Of a DNA stretch of 19,891 bases, positions 1 through 7,243 are shown one piece after another. Every line of letters begins with the position of its first letter. Positions within the stretch are counted from its first letter, which is position 1. Location of the stretch: contig SKHH01000025.1 of the NCBI GenBank assembly GCA_007117055.1, forward strand, positions 1-19,891, written 5' to 3'. The DNA comes from Lishizhenia sp. Lineage in GTDB: Bacteria > Bacteroidota > Bacteroidia > Flavobacteriales_D > Crocinitomicaceae. The notes below the pieces were generated by a model. That model had not been told where the DNA came from. It made no database searches and was given only the letters and a program-made list of their open reading frames with translations. A program made the translations under genes and the position numbers.

Positions 1-330
1 CAAATGGTATTAATCGGAACAGATTTCCCTGTGGAAGAGATGGATCCATTTGCCTCGATTCACGCCGCAACACACCGAAAAAACACGGAAGGCGAACCCG
101 TCGGAGGATTTTTACCAAACGAAAGTTTAACATTCGAAGAAACCCTCAAAGGAATGACCTTGTGGGCAGCTTACGGTGCATTTAATGAGAAAAAAACCGG
201 GTCTTTAGAAAAGGGAAAAGAAGCAACTTTTGTAATCTTAGATCATCCTTTGCTGAATTCACCACAATTCGAACCGAATTATGCATTTAAAACTTACGTT
301 AGAGGCGAAGAAGTGTATTCATTGGATTAG
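1..330 (+). CDS. Amidohydrolase family protein, C-terminal fragment (5' end outside window)
   Basis: This is the last 109 codons of a gene that begins before the window; the frame is open from base 1 and ends at TAG 328-330. The visible part starts with a GTDFPVE segment. It resembles the end of the metal-dependent barrel in YtcJ-like amidohydrolases (Amidohydro_3), where an Asp in a G-(S/T)-D-x-P motif binds metal. Further on come a conserved ALTxWAAY-like helix (TLWAAYGAF) and the small C-terminal beta segment with GSLEKGKEATFVILD, typical of these enzymes. The substrate cannot be told from this fragment; YtcJ-type enzymes hydrolyse amides or cyclic amides and are often exported in Bacteroidota. 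The ATG at 4 is internal to the gene, not its start. The stop lies 2 bp from the stop of the convergent hutH. Confidence 0.85.
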   Translation, partial: QMVLIGTDFPVEEMDPFASIHAATHRKNTEGEPVGGFLPNESLTFEETLKGMTLWAAYGAFNEKKTGSLEKGKEATFVILDHPLLNSPQFEPNYAFKTYVRGEEVYSLD

Positions 331-332
331 CA

Positions 333-1826
333 CTACCCCACCATCTGCTTCACAAACTCCTTGCTCGACAACATGAGCGGCGACATGTATATATCATTTT
401 CAACGAAAGGAACTGATTTTCTAAAATTGGTATATAACTCATGTAAAACTGGACTTGTTTGGTCTGATTTACGAAATGCAAGACCTTGAGCTGCTGTCAT
501 AAGTTCTAACCCTGCGATTTGGTAACAGTTTTCAAGTACACGTAGCAATTTTGTTGCAGCATTAGCACCCATGCTCACATGATCTTCTTGTCCGTTCGAA
601 GAATCAATCGTGTCAATAGATGAAGGCGTGCATAATTGTTTATTTTGACTCACAATTGATGCAGCTGTGTATTGAACAATCATAAATCCTGAATTCAAGC
701 CAGAATTAACCACTAAAAAAGGAGGCAAACCACGTGTTCCACTCACTAACTTATAAATTCTTCGTTCTGAGATACTGCCAAGTTCCGCCAAGGCAATTGC
801 CATGTAGTCCAACGCTAAAGCCAATGGTTGACCGTGAAAGTTTCCAGCAGAAATCACTTTATCTTCCTCTGGAAAAATAGTTGGGTTATCGGTTACCGCA
901 TTAATTTCACGTAAAACAATGTTTTCTGCAAAAGAAATGGTATCCAAGGAAGCTCCATGCACTTGTGGAATACATCTTAAACAATATGGATCTTGAACAT
1001 ATTCCTTTTCTTGAAGAATCAGCTTACTTCCGTCCAATACCCCTCTAATCTCTTCCGCTATTTGTATTTGACCAATTTGATTTCTAATTTCATTCACATT
1101 TGCAGAAAAGGGCTCTTTACGACCATCAAAAGCCTCAATAGACAAAGCACTAATTTTTGAAAGTGAGTGACACAATGCTTTAGCTTTTAATACGGCATAA
1201 AGAAGGTGTGAACTCATAAACTGTGTACCATTCAATAAAGCCAATCCTTCTTTAGACTTTAGTGCAATGGGTTGTAAACCGCAATCTTGAATAACGGATT
1301 TTGTGGCAATACGTTGATTATTGTAATACACCTCACCTTCTCCAACTAATGCCAACGCAATGTGAGCCAATGGAGCTAAATCACCAGATGCCCCCAAACT
1401 TCCTTGTTGGTAAACGACCGGTAAAATATCATTATTGTAAAAAAACAACAAACGTTCAACAGTTTCCAATTGCGCTCCCGAATGACCAAAAGATAATCCA
1501 ATCGCCTTTAATAAGAGCATTAATTTCACTACATCCTGTTGCACCAAATCACCAGTCCCACAAGCATGGGAACGAACCAAATTTAATTGAAGCTGTGCTA
1601 AATCCGATTTTGAAATAGCCGTATTACACAGTGATCCAAACCCAGTATTTACCCCGTAAATCAATTCGTCTGTGGCGTCAACTTTATGGTCTAAATATTT
1701 TCTGCAATTCACAATCGCTTGTTTGGCATGATCACCTAAAACAACACGTTTATTTTCTTTTAAAATTTCTTGAATATCAACAAGAGTAATTTGCTGGTTA
1801 TTTATGATATACGTTTGATTCGACAT
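333..1826 (-). CDS. hutH: Histidine ammonia-lyase
   Basis: HutH deaminates L-histidine to trans-urocanate and ammonia, the first step of cytoplasmic histidine breakdown. The 497-residue protein has the usual length (about 500). The Ala146-Ser147-Gly148 triad in GSLGASGDLAPLAH cyclises to the MIO electrophilic cofactor. Other family landmarks are YGVNTGFG (57-64), NGTQ (about 199-202), the central NFHGQPLALALDY segment and the QEDHVSMG segment. The start is ATG at 1826, 25 nt after the hisS stop, and no TAnnTTTG element lies in that gap, so it is probably the second gene of a hisS-hutH transcript. The later pathway genes hutU and hutI are not in this window. A tyrosine or phenylalanine ammonia-lyase of the same fold is possible but less likely: the overall sequence reads as HutH. 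Confidence 0.95.
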   Translation of the reverse strand: MSNQTYIINNQQITLVDIQEILKENKRVVLGDHAKQAIVNCRKYLDHKVDATDELIYGVNTGFGSLCNTAISKSDLAQLQLNLVRSHACGTGDLVQQDVVKLMLLLKAIGLSFGHSGAQLETVERLLFFYNNDILPVVYQQGSLGASGDLAPLAHIALALVGEGEVYYNNQRIATKSVIQDCGLQPIALKSKEGLALLNGTQFMSSHLLYAVLKAKALCHSLSKISALSIEAFDGRKEPFSANVNEIRNQIGQIQIAEEIRGVLDGSKLILQEKEYVQDPYCLRCIPQVHGASLDTISFAENIVLREINAVTDNPTIFPEEDKVISAGNFHGQPLALALDYMAIALAELGSISERRIYKLVSGTRGLPPFLVVNSGLNSGFMIVQYTAASIVSQNKQLCTPSSIDTIDSSNGQEDHVSMGANAATKLLRVLENCYQIAGLELMTAAQGLAFRKSDQTSPVLHELYTNFRKSVPFVENDIYMSPLMLSSKEFVKQMVG

Positions 1827-1851
1827 ATAACTAATTGTATTACTAATAAAT

Positions 1852-3225
1852 TTAATGTAAACTAATGAATGAGATTAATTCGGAAATAGCCACAGAAGTT
1901 TGTTCGCCTGTTTTCATCTCCTTAACAGTTACTTTTTGATTCTCCATTTCTGAAGCACCGATAATTATAACAAAAGCAGCTCTTCTGTCATCCGCATACT
2001 TAAACTGCTTTTTCATTTTAGCCGCTGAAGGATATATTTCGCTAGAGATATTGGCTTCGCGCAATTTTTTCAACAATGGTAAACAAAAGCTTTCTTCCTC
2101 CTCTCCGAAATTGGCAAATAGGACAGTTAAATCATTTTCCAACTGTTTCGGAAATAAATCCAACGTTGTCAACACATCATAGATTCGGTCTGCGCCAAAA
2201 GAAATCCCAACGCCAGGCATATCTTTTAGACCAAAAAGGCCCGTCAAATCATCGTAACGACCACCGCCACAAATTGAACCCATTTTAACACCATTTACTT
2301 TAACCTCAAAAATTGCTCCCGTATAGTAATTTAAACCTCTTGCGAGGGTTACATCAAATTCTAATTTGGCATTTTTCAAACCTAAACGGTGGCTATCTCC
2401 TAGTACTTTTTGAAGCTCACTAATTCCTTGTAATCCTATTTCACTTTCAGAAAGAAAATCACGCATTTTCTCCAACTTCTCCATTGCATCACCCGACAAG
2501 TCAAACAAAGGCTGAATTCGTTCAATAGCCGAAACTGAAATCCCCTTTTCTTTCAATTCATTAATAACACCATCTTTACCAATTTTATCCAACTTATCAA
2601 TGGCTACAGTAATTGGAATCAGGTTACTTTGTTCACCCGTCACTTCCGCAATTCCAGATAAAATCTTTCGGTTATTAATGTAAATCGTAAAATCAGGAAT
2701 CTTAAGTTCAGACAAAACCTCATCAAACAACTGAATAAAATCCACTTCATACAACAGAGACTCTGAACCAACAACATCTGCGTCACATTGATAAAACTCT
2801 TGGTATCGACCATGTTGTGGACGATCAGCACGCCAAACTGGTTGAATTTGGTAACGTTTGAATGGAAAAGACAAATCATTTTGATGTTGCACCACAAAAC
2901 GCGCAAAAGGAACTGTCAAATCATAGCGCAAGGCTTTCTCTGACAACGAATTTGCAAATCGTGGTAAGTTATTTTCTTCCAGTGCTTTTAGATCTGCCTT
3001 TTTAACTTTTTCACCAGAATTGAGAATGCGAAAAATCAAACGATCACCCTCTTCACCGTATTTCCCCATCAAGGTAGAGGACAATTCAAAAGAGGGAGTT
3101 TCTATAGGCGCAAAACCATACTTTTGAAAAGTCGTTTTAATCGTATCAAAAATATAGTTCCGCTTTGCTACTTCGATAGGTAAAAAATCTCTCGTTCCTT
3201 TTGGTATTGTTGGTTTTTGCGCCAT
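1852..3225 (-). CDS. hisS: Histidyl-tRNA synthetase
   Basis: This class II synthetase charges tRNA-His with histidine in the cytoplasm. The 457-residue protein shows the family landmarks in order: KGTRDFLP at the N-terminus; the RYDLTVPFARFVV strand; motif 2 (PVWRADRPQHGRYQEFYQCD); the histidine-binding LARGLNYYTG motif; GGGRYDDL; motif 3 (GVGISFGADR); and a C-terminal anticodon-binding domain of about 95 residues. I chose ATG at 3225. A longer reading from TTG at 3249 is unlikely because that TTG lies inside the -7 promoter element TACTTTTG (3247-3254), which leaves a short leader before 3225. hutH follows 25 nt downstream. The length is slightly above the E. coli enzyme (424 residues), as is common in Bacteroidota. 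Confidence 0.96.
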   Translation of the reverse strand: MAQKPTIPKGTRDFLPIEVAKRNYIFDTIKTTFQKYGFAPIETPSFELSSTLMGKYGEEGDRLIFRILNSGEKVKKADLKALEENNLPRFANSLSEKALRYDLTVPFARFVVQHQNDLSFPFKRYQIQPVWRADRPQHGRYQEFYQCDADVVGSESLLYEVDFIQLFDEVLSELKIPDFTIYINNRKILSGIAEVTGEQSNLIPITVAIDKLDKIGKDGVINELKEKGISVSAIERIQPLFDLSGDAMEKLEKMRDFLSESEIGLQGISELQKVLGDSHRLGLKNAKLEFDVTLARGLNYYTGAIFEVKVNGVKMGSICGGGRYDDLTGLFGLKDMPGVGISFGADRIYDVLTTLDLFPKQLENDLTVLFANFGEEEESFCLPLLKKLREANISSEIYPSAAKMKKQFKYADDRRAAFVIIIGASEMENQKVTVKEMKTGEQTSVAISELISFISLH

Positions 3226-3246
3226 AACTACACTTCTTTTAGTGGG

Positions 3247-3254
3247 CAAAAGTA
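3247..3254 (-). promoter_or_regulatory. Bacteroidota -7 promoter element for hisS-hutH
   Basis: On the minus strand this reads TACTTTTG, a full match to the Bacteroidota TAnnTTTG -7 element. It ends 21 nt upstream of the hisS ATG. No TTG at the expected -33 spacing is evident; the nearest one is 26 nt upstream of the box. Confidence 0.6.
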
Positions 3255-3390
3255 CGTAATTTTTTATGTTTATTTGTAAACAAGGGTGTGTGATTTATGG
3301 CTTCACAAATAATTTTAGGCTGAACCTAGTAATAAACTAAAGCCTACGTATGAATTGCAGTATCTAACGAACAAATTGTAATGATAATCT

Positions 3391-3789
3391 TTAATTCAAC
3401 TTAAAAGGACATTGAAGGAAAAATCTTGGAACTCTCACAGAAAAGCTTTTGACAGCTTTTCCTTGATCGGTTAATTGATGAAATTGATAAAACCCAACCA
3501 TATAGCCTAGTTCAGAGCTTAAGTCACAAGCAGAGCGATAAGCAAATACCTCACCAGGTTGTAAAACTGGTTTTTCTCCAATTACACCTTCACCATTAAC
3601 AAAACGTGTTTGATCGAGTGAGTCCATAATTCTCCAATGTCTTCGTGTCAATTGAATGGGAAAAGGATTTCGATTTTCTATTTCGATTCTGTAATTAAAT
3701 AACTATACATTATCTTGAACATCAGACAAATCCTCTCTAAAATAGGTGTCCACAGAAATTTTCACTCCGTCTGTAATCGCTGTATTCAT
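3391..3789 (-). pseudogene. apaG: ApaG (DUF525) family gene interrupted by an in-frame amber codon
   Basis: Read from ATG at 3789, the frame encodes an ApaG-like protein of 132 codons, the usual length (about 125-130). A TAG at 3703-3705 (codon 29) interrupts it. Before the stop the frame reads AITDGVKISVDTYFRED, typical of the ApaG N-terminus. After it come LFNYRIEIENRN, RRHWRIMDS, the glycine-rich NGEGVIGEKPVLQPGE loop, and the C-terminal RVPRF...CPFKLN. Everything downstream is conserved and in frame, so only one codon is damaged. A shorter protein from TTG at 3651 would lack the first two beta strands. TAG ends thrS, infC and the amidohydrolase here, so recoding as sense is unlikely. ApaG is a small Ig-like fold protein linked to Co2+/Mg2+ tolerance in enterobacteria; its role here is unknown. 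This is either a recent pseudogene or a base error. Confidence 0.8.
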
Positions 3790-3932
3790 AGCTAAATATT
3801 TGAATAAAAGTAAACAATCATACTTATAAAACAAAGCTTTTTTCACTTTTGTTTAGCTCTGAAAATTGAAAATGCCTGCAAAAAAGAGTAAATAAAGCAG
3901 GTTGATATACCATAAACTAAAAATAGAACTAC

Positions 3933-3940
3933 TATTTTTG
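3933..3940 (+). promoter_or_regulatory. Bacteroidota -7 promoter element for the thrS operon
   Basis: TATTTTTG matches TAnnTTTG and lies 26 nt upstream of the thrS ATG, giving a short leader. No convincing -33 TTG is seen at the expected spacing; the TTG at 3902-3904 is 28 nt away. Confidence 0.55.
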
Positions 3941-3966
3941 CAAGTCAATTAGAAATAACAACACAA

Positions 3967-5916
3967 ATGATAGCAATAACGCTTCCAGATGGCACAATAA
4001 AACAGTATACAACTGGTGTTACGGCATTGGATGTGGCGAAAGAAATAAGCGAAGGGCTAGCGCGCAATGTCTTAGCGGCTGAAGTAAATGGTAAAGTCGT
4101 CGACCCAACCTTGGAAATTCATGAAGATAGTTCTTTGAGATTGCTGACGTGGAATGACGAGGAGGGAAAATCTACCATGTGGCATTCTTCTGCACACCTA
4201 ATGGCAGAAGCACTAGAAGCGCTTTATCCGGGGGTTAAATTAGCTATTGGTCCTCCCGTCAAAAATGGATTTTATTATGATGTAGATTTTGAGGAGTACT
4301 CATTTTCTGAAAAAGACCTTCCTAAGGTTGAACAGAAAATGAAAGAACTCGCTAAAAAGAAAAGTCCATACATTCGAAAAGAAATTTCAAAAGCAGACGC
4401 ATTAGCTTATTTCACAGAGAAAAAAGATCCTTACAAGCTTGAATTAATCAATGAGCTGGAAGACGGAACTATAACGTTTTATACACAAGGGGATTTCACA
4501 GACTTATGTCGTGGGCCACACATACCACACACAGGGTTTATTAAAGCAATTAAACTAACCTCTGTTGCAGGTGCATATTGGAGAGGTGACGAGAAAAACA
4601 AACAACTTACACGGATTTACGGAGTAACCTTTCCAAAAAAGTCAGAGCTTGATGAACACCTAGAGAAACTAGAATTAGCTAAACAGCGAGACCATAGAAA
4701 ACTAGGAAAAGAATTAGAGTTATTTACTTTCTCGCAAACCGTTGGACAAGGATTACCGCTTTGGTTACCGAAAGGAGCGGCATTACGTGAAAGACTTGAA
4801 AACTTTTTAAAACGAGCACAACGCAAAGCTGGATATGATCAAGTGATGACTCCTCACATAGGTAATAAGGAATTATATGTTTGCTCTGGTCACTATGAAA
4901 AATATGGAGAAGATTCTTTTCAGCCCATCAATACGCCGGCGGAAAACGAAGAGTTTTTATTAAAACCGATGAACTGTCCTCACCATTGTGAAATTTTCAA
5001 GGCAAAACCTTATTCTTACAAGGACTTACCTGTTCGTTTTGCTGAATTTGGCACTGTCTACCGTTATGAGCAAAGTGGAGAACTACATGGGTTAACACGC
5101 GTAAGAGGTTTTACTCAAGATGATGCCCATATTTTCTGTACTCCAGAACAGGTAAAAGAAGAGTTTAAAAATGTAATAGACTTAGTGTTATACATTTTTA
5201 AAACCTTAGATTTTCATAATTTCAAAGCTCAGATTTCTTTAAGAGACCCTGAGAATAATGAAAAATACATAGGTTCAGATGAAAATTGGGAAAAGGCAGA
5301 AAAAGCCATACAGGAAGCAGCTGCTGAAAAGAATTTGAATACGGTTGTAGAATATGGAGAAGCTGCATTTTATGGCCCTAAGTTAGATTTCATGGTAGAA
5401 GACGCCATTGGTAGAGAGTGGCAACTAGGAACAATTCAAGTGGATTATAATTTACCAGAGCGATTTGAATTAGAGTATACAGGAAGTGATAATGCTAAAC
5501 ATCGTCCTGTGATGATTCACAGAGCGCCATTTGGATCTATGGAAAGATTCGTTGCGGTACTCTTGGAGCATTGCGCTGGAGATTTCCCACTATGGTTGAC
5601 AACAGAGCAGTTCGTTATTCTACCAATTAGTGAAAAATTCAATGCTTATGCCGAAAAAGTTTCTATTCTCCTAAATAATTACGATATTCGCGGATTCGTT
5701 GACGATAGAAATGAGAAAATTGGCAAGAAAATTAGGGACGCTGAGTTAAATAAAATTCCTTTCATGTTAATTGTTGGAGAGAATGAAGTAAGTGAAGAAA
5801 CGCTCTCAGTGCGTCAACGAGGGGAAGGTGATTTGGGCACAATGAGTTCAAATCAATTTGTAGAATTTGTAAATAAATTAGTTGAAGATGAGTTGTCTAC
5901 GCAGGTAGGTGAGTAG
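3967..5916 (+). CDS. thrS: Threonyl-tRNA synthetase
   Basis: ThrRS charges tRNA-Thr and edits mis-acylated Ser-tRNA-Thr. At 649 residues it is full length. Domains in order: TGS domain (about 1-60); editing domain with H73-x3-H77 and the Cys181/His185 pair in DLCRGPH; class II catalytic core (about 250-540); and C-terminal anticodon-binding domain (about 545-640, with IGKKIRDAEL). The three expected zinc ligands are visible: Cys337 in MNCPHH, His388 in QDDAH, and the His in MIHRAPFGS. The start is ATG at 3967, about 26 nt after a TAnnTTTG box, and matches the start of the TGS domain (MIAITLPDG). It is the first gene of the thrS-infC-rpmI-rplT cluster and ends 20 nt before infC. In enterobacteria thrS is autoregulated by a tRNA-like leader; the short leader here leaves no room for that. 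Confidence 0.97.
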   Translation: MIAITLPDGTIKQYTTGVTALDVAKEISEGLARNVLAAEVNGKVVDPTLEIHEDSSLRLLTWNDEEGKSTMWHSSAHLMAEALEALYPGVKLAIGPPVKNGFYYDVDFEEYSFSEKDLPKVEQKMKELAKKKSPYIRKEISKADALAYFTEKKDPYKLELINELEDGTITFYTQGDFTDLCRGPHIPHTGFIKAIKLTSVAGAYWRGDEKNKQLTRIYGVTFPKKSELDEHLEKLELAKQRDHRKLGKELELFTFSQTVGQGLPLWLPKGAALRERLENFLKRAQRKAGYDQVMTPHIGNKELYVCSGHYEKYGEDSFQPINTPAENEEFLLKPMNCPHHCEIFKAKPYSYKDLPVRFAEFGTVYRYEQSGELHGLTRVRGFTQDDAHIFCTPEQVKEEFKNVIDLVLYIFKTLDFHNFKAQISLRDPENNEKYIGSDENWEKAEKAIQEAAAEKNLNTVVEYGEAAFYGPKLDFMVEDAIGREWQLGTIQVDYNLPERFELEYTGSDNAKHRPVMIHRAPFGSMERFVAVLLEHCAGDFPLWLTTEQFVILPISEKFNAYAEKVSILLNNYDIRGFVDDRNEKIGKKIRDAELNKIPFMLIVGENEVSEETLSVRQRGEGDLGTMSSNQFVEFVNKLVEDELSTQVGE

Positions 5917-5936
5917 ATAATTGTTAATATGTTTAA

Positions 5937-6488
5937 ATGAGAAAAGGACCAAAGAAAAGATTTCAACCGAGAAGACAAGAAGATCCAAATAGGATTAATG
6001 AGCGAATACGAGTACCTAAAGTGAGACTCGTTGGTGATGGTATGGAGCCGCAAATTATTGCGACCGAACAGGCTATAAAGTTAGCACAAGAGCAAGACCT
6101 CGACTTAGTAGAGATCTCTCCAAATGCTGATCCACCCGTTTGTAAAATCATGGATTATAAAAAGTTTCTTTACAATCAAAAGAAGAAACAAAAAGAGCTC
6201 AAAGCGAAACAATCCAAAGTTGTGATCAAAGAAATTCGTTTTGGACCCAATACGGACGACCATGACTTTAACTTTAAGTTAGCGCATGCCAAAAAGTTTT
6301 TAGAAGAAGGAAGTAAGGTAAAAGCTTTTGTTTTCTTTAGAGGAAGAACAATTGTGTTTAAGGACAGAGGAGAAATTCTTTTACTTCGATTTGCTCAAGA
6401 ACTTGCTGAATTAGGAACACTAGAGCAAATGCCAAAACTTGAAGGGAAGCGAATGACCATCATGATAAACCCGAAAAAAGGTAAATAG
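5937..6488 (+). CDS. infC: Translation initiation factor IF-3
   Basis: IF3 binds the 30S subunit, prevents early 50S joining and proofreads the start codon and initiator tRNA. The 183-residue protein has the IF3-N domain (about 19-87, with RINERIRVPKVRLVG and DLVEISPNADPPVCKIMDYKKFLY), a lysine-rich linker helix (KKKQKELKAKQ), and the IF3-C domain (about 95-180, with KEIRFGPNTDDHDF and the GKRMTIMINPKKG end). The start codon is an ordinary ATG at 5937, unlike the AUU used for autoregulation in E. coli. The ATG overlaps the TGA of a three-codon reading frame at 5929-5940 (ATG TTT AAA TGA). It lies 20 nt after thrS and 41 nt before rpmI, so the genes are almost certainly co-transcribed. Confidence 0.97.
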   Translation: MRKGPKKRFQPRRQEDPNRINERIRVPKVRLVGDGMEPQIIATEQAIKLAQEQDLDLVEISPNADPPVCKIMDYKKFLYNQKKKQKELKAKQSKVVIKEIRFGPNTDDHDFNFKLAHAKKFLEEGSKVKAFVFFRGRTIVFKDRGEILLLRFAQELAELGTLEQMPKLEGKRMTIMINPKKGK

Positions 6489-6529
6489 AATAATAATTAG
6501 TGAGTAATAACTTTTAAAAAAAAGAGAAG

Positions 6530-6727
6530 ATGCCAAAAATGAAAACAAAGTCCAGTGCAAAGAAAAGATTTTCTATCACTGGAAGTGGTAAAATTAAGCG
6601 CAAGCACGCGTTTAAAAGCCACATTTTGACAAAAAAAACAAAAAAACAAAAACGTAACTTGACACAGTCAGGTCTTGTAGATAAGGCGGACGAATCGAAC
6701 ATCAAGTTGCAATTGTGTATGAAGTAA
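6530..6727 (+). CDS. rpmI: 50S ribosomal protein L35
   Basis: L35 is a small basic protein of the large ribosomal subunit. The 65-residue sequence has the typical family pattern: MPKMKTKSSAKKRF at the start, GSGKIKRKHAFKSHILTKK in the middle, and a lysine-rich C-terminal half. Length and start match the family. A purine-rich AGAGAAG precedes the ATG. The gene is 41 nt downstream of infC and 99 nt upstream of rplT, in the conserved infC-rpmI-rplT order. The spacer that follows carries complementary segments that could control the next gene. Confidence 0.97.
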   Translation: MPKMKTKSSAKKRFSITGSGKIKRKHAFKSHILTKKTKKQKRNLTQSGLVDKADESNIKLQLCMK

Positions 6728-6728
6728 T

Positions 6729-6808
6729 TTCCAACAAAGTGTTGGAAGGTTAACAAGTTAAACCCGATGCTGAGTAACTAAGCTTTCTGAAATAGTGAAG
6801 CACTTTGT
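6729..6808 (+). promoter_or_regulatory. Possible mRNA pseudoknot or switch in the rpmI-rplT spacer
   Basis: Just after the rpmI stop lies a perfect 7-bp hairpin, TTCCAAC (6729-6735), loop AAAGT, GTTGGAA (6741-6747). No T-run follows, so it is not an intrinsic terminator. The loop and adjoining bases ACAAAGTG (6734-6741) are exactly complementary over 8 nt to CACTTTGT (6801-6808), which ends 18 nt before the rplT ATG. The RNA could therefore form a loop-downstream pseudoknot (5 bp from the loop alone) or two competing pairings. In E. coli, L20 represses rpmI/rplT translation through a pseudoknot; similar control here is inference only. Confidence 0.4.
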
Positions 6809-6826
6809 GTCAAAAAACAAAAAAAT

Positions 6827-7174
6827 ATGCCAAGATCAGTTAATCATGTAGCATCAAGAGCGAAAAGAAAAAACTTTTTAAAGCTTGCTAAAGGATACTA
6901 CGGAAGAAAGAAAAACGTTTGGACAGTAGCAAAAAATGCTATTGAAAAAGGTTTAGTACACGCCTATTCAGGTCGTAAACAAAAGAAAAGAAACTACCGC
7001 TCATTATGGATTCAGCGTATTAATGCTGGAGCGAGAATGCACGGTATGAGCTATTCTCAATTCATGGGGAAAGTGAACAAAAGTGATTTAGAATTAAACC
7101 GTAAAGTTCTTGCGGATTTAGCTATGAATCACCCAGAAGCTTTTAAAGCGGTTGTTGACACTGTGAATAAATAA
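6827..7174 (+). CDS. rplT: 50S ribosomal protein L20
   Basis: L20 binds 23S rRNA early in large-subunit assembly and in several bacteria represses its own operon. The 115-residue sequence is full length and canonical: MPRSVNHVASRAKRK, then FLKLAKGYYGRKKNVWTVAKNA, then RNYRSLWIQRINAGARMHGMSYSQFM, and a C-terminal helical region ending in FKAVVDTVNK. The region before the ATG is A-rich with no clear Shine-Dalgarno, as is normal for Bacteroidota. It is the last gene of thrS-infC-rpmI-rplT and is followed 23 nt later by a strong intrinsic terminator. Confidence 0.97.
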   Translation: MPRSVNHVASRAKRKNFLKLAKGYYGRKKNVWTVAKNAIEKGLVHAYSGRKQKKRNYRSLWIQRINAGARMHGMSYSQFMGKVNKSDLELNRKVLADLAMNHPEAFKAVVDTVNK

Positions 7175-7197
7175 GTTGATTTTACCTCACTAATTAT

Positions 7198-7226
7198 AAA
7201 AGCCTGCATGTTATGCAGGCTTTTTT
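7198..7226 (+). terminator. Intrinsic terminator after rplT
   Basis: A 12-bp perfect stem, AAAAGCCTGCAT (7198-7209) with ATGCAGGCTTTT (7213-7224), encloses a GTT loop, and T's continue to 7226. On the plus strand this is a textbook rho-independent terminator for the thrS-rplT operon. On the minus strand it reads into TTTTATAATTA, so it may also act weakly on the convergent sigma-factor transcript, whose stop is 18 bp away. Confidence 0.93.
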
Positions 7227-7243
7227 GCGTTTTTTACTTTACC

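Noticed and set aside
1301..1618. Plus-strand open frame opposite hutH, and similar frames opposite hisS, the M43 protease, murQ and the ABC-F gene
   Set aside because: They lie wholly inside well-supported genes on the other strand, have no family features and unlikely composition; they are antisense shadows.
3225..3249. Longer hisS start at TTG 3249
   Set aside because: The TTG is part of the -7 element TACTTTTG, so it would not be in the transcript; ATG 3225 also matches the family N-terminus.
3316..3346. Hairpin TAGGCT/AGCCTA between apaG and the hisS promoter as a terminator
   Set aside because: Only 6 bp with a large internal loop and no T-run on the minus strand; too weak to call.
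3391..3651. A genuine short 86-residue protein from TTG 3651 instead of an interrupted apaG
   Set aside because: The upstream sequence continues the same family in frame to a good ATG with only one stop codon between, so a broken full-length gene is the better reading.
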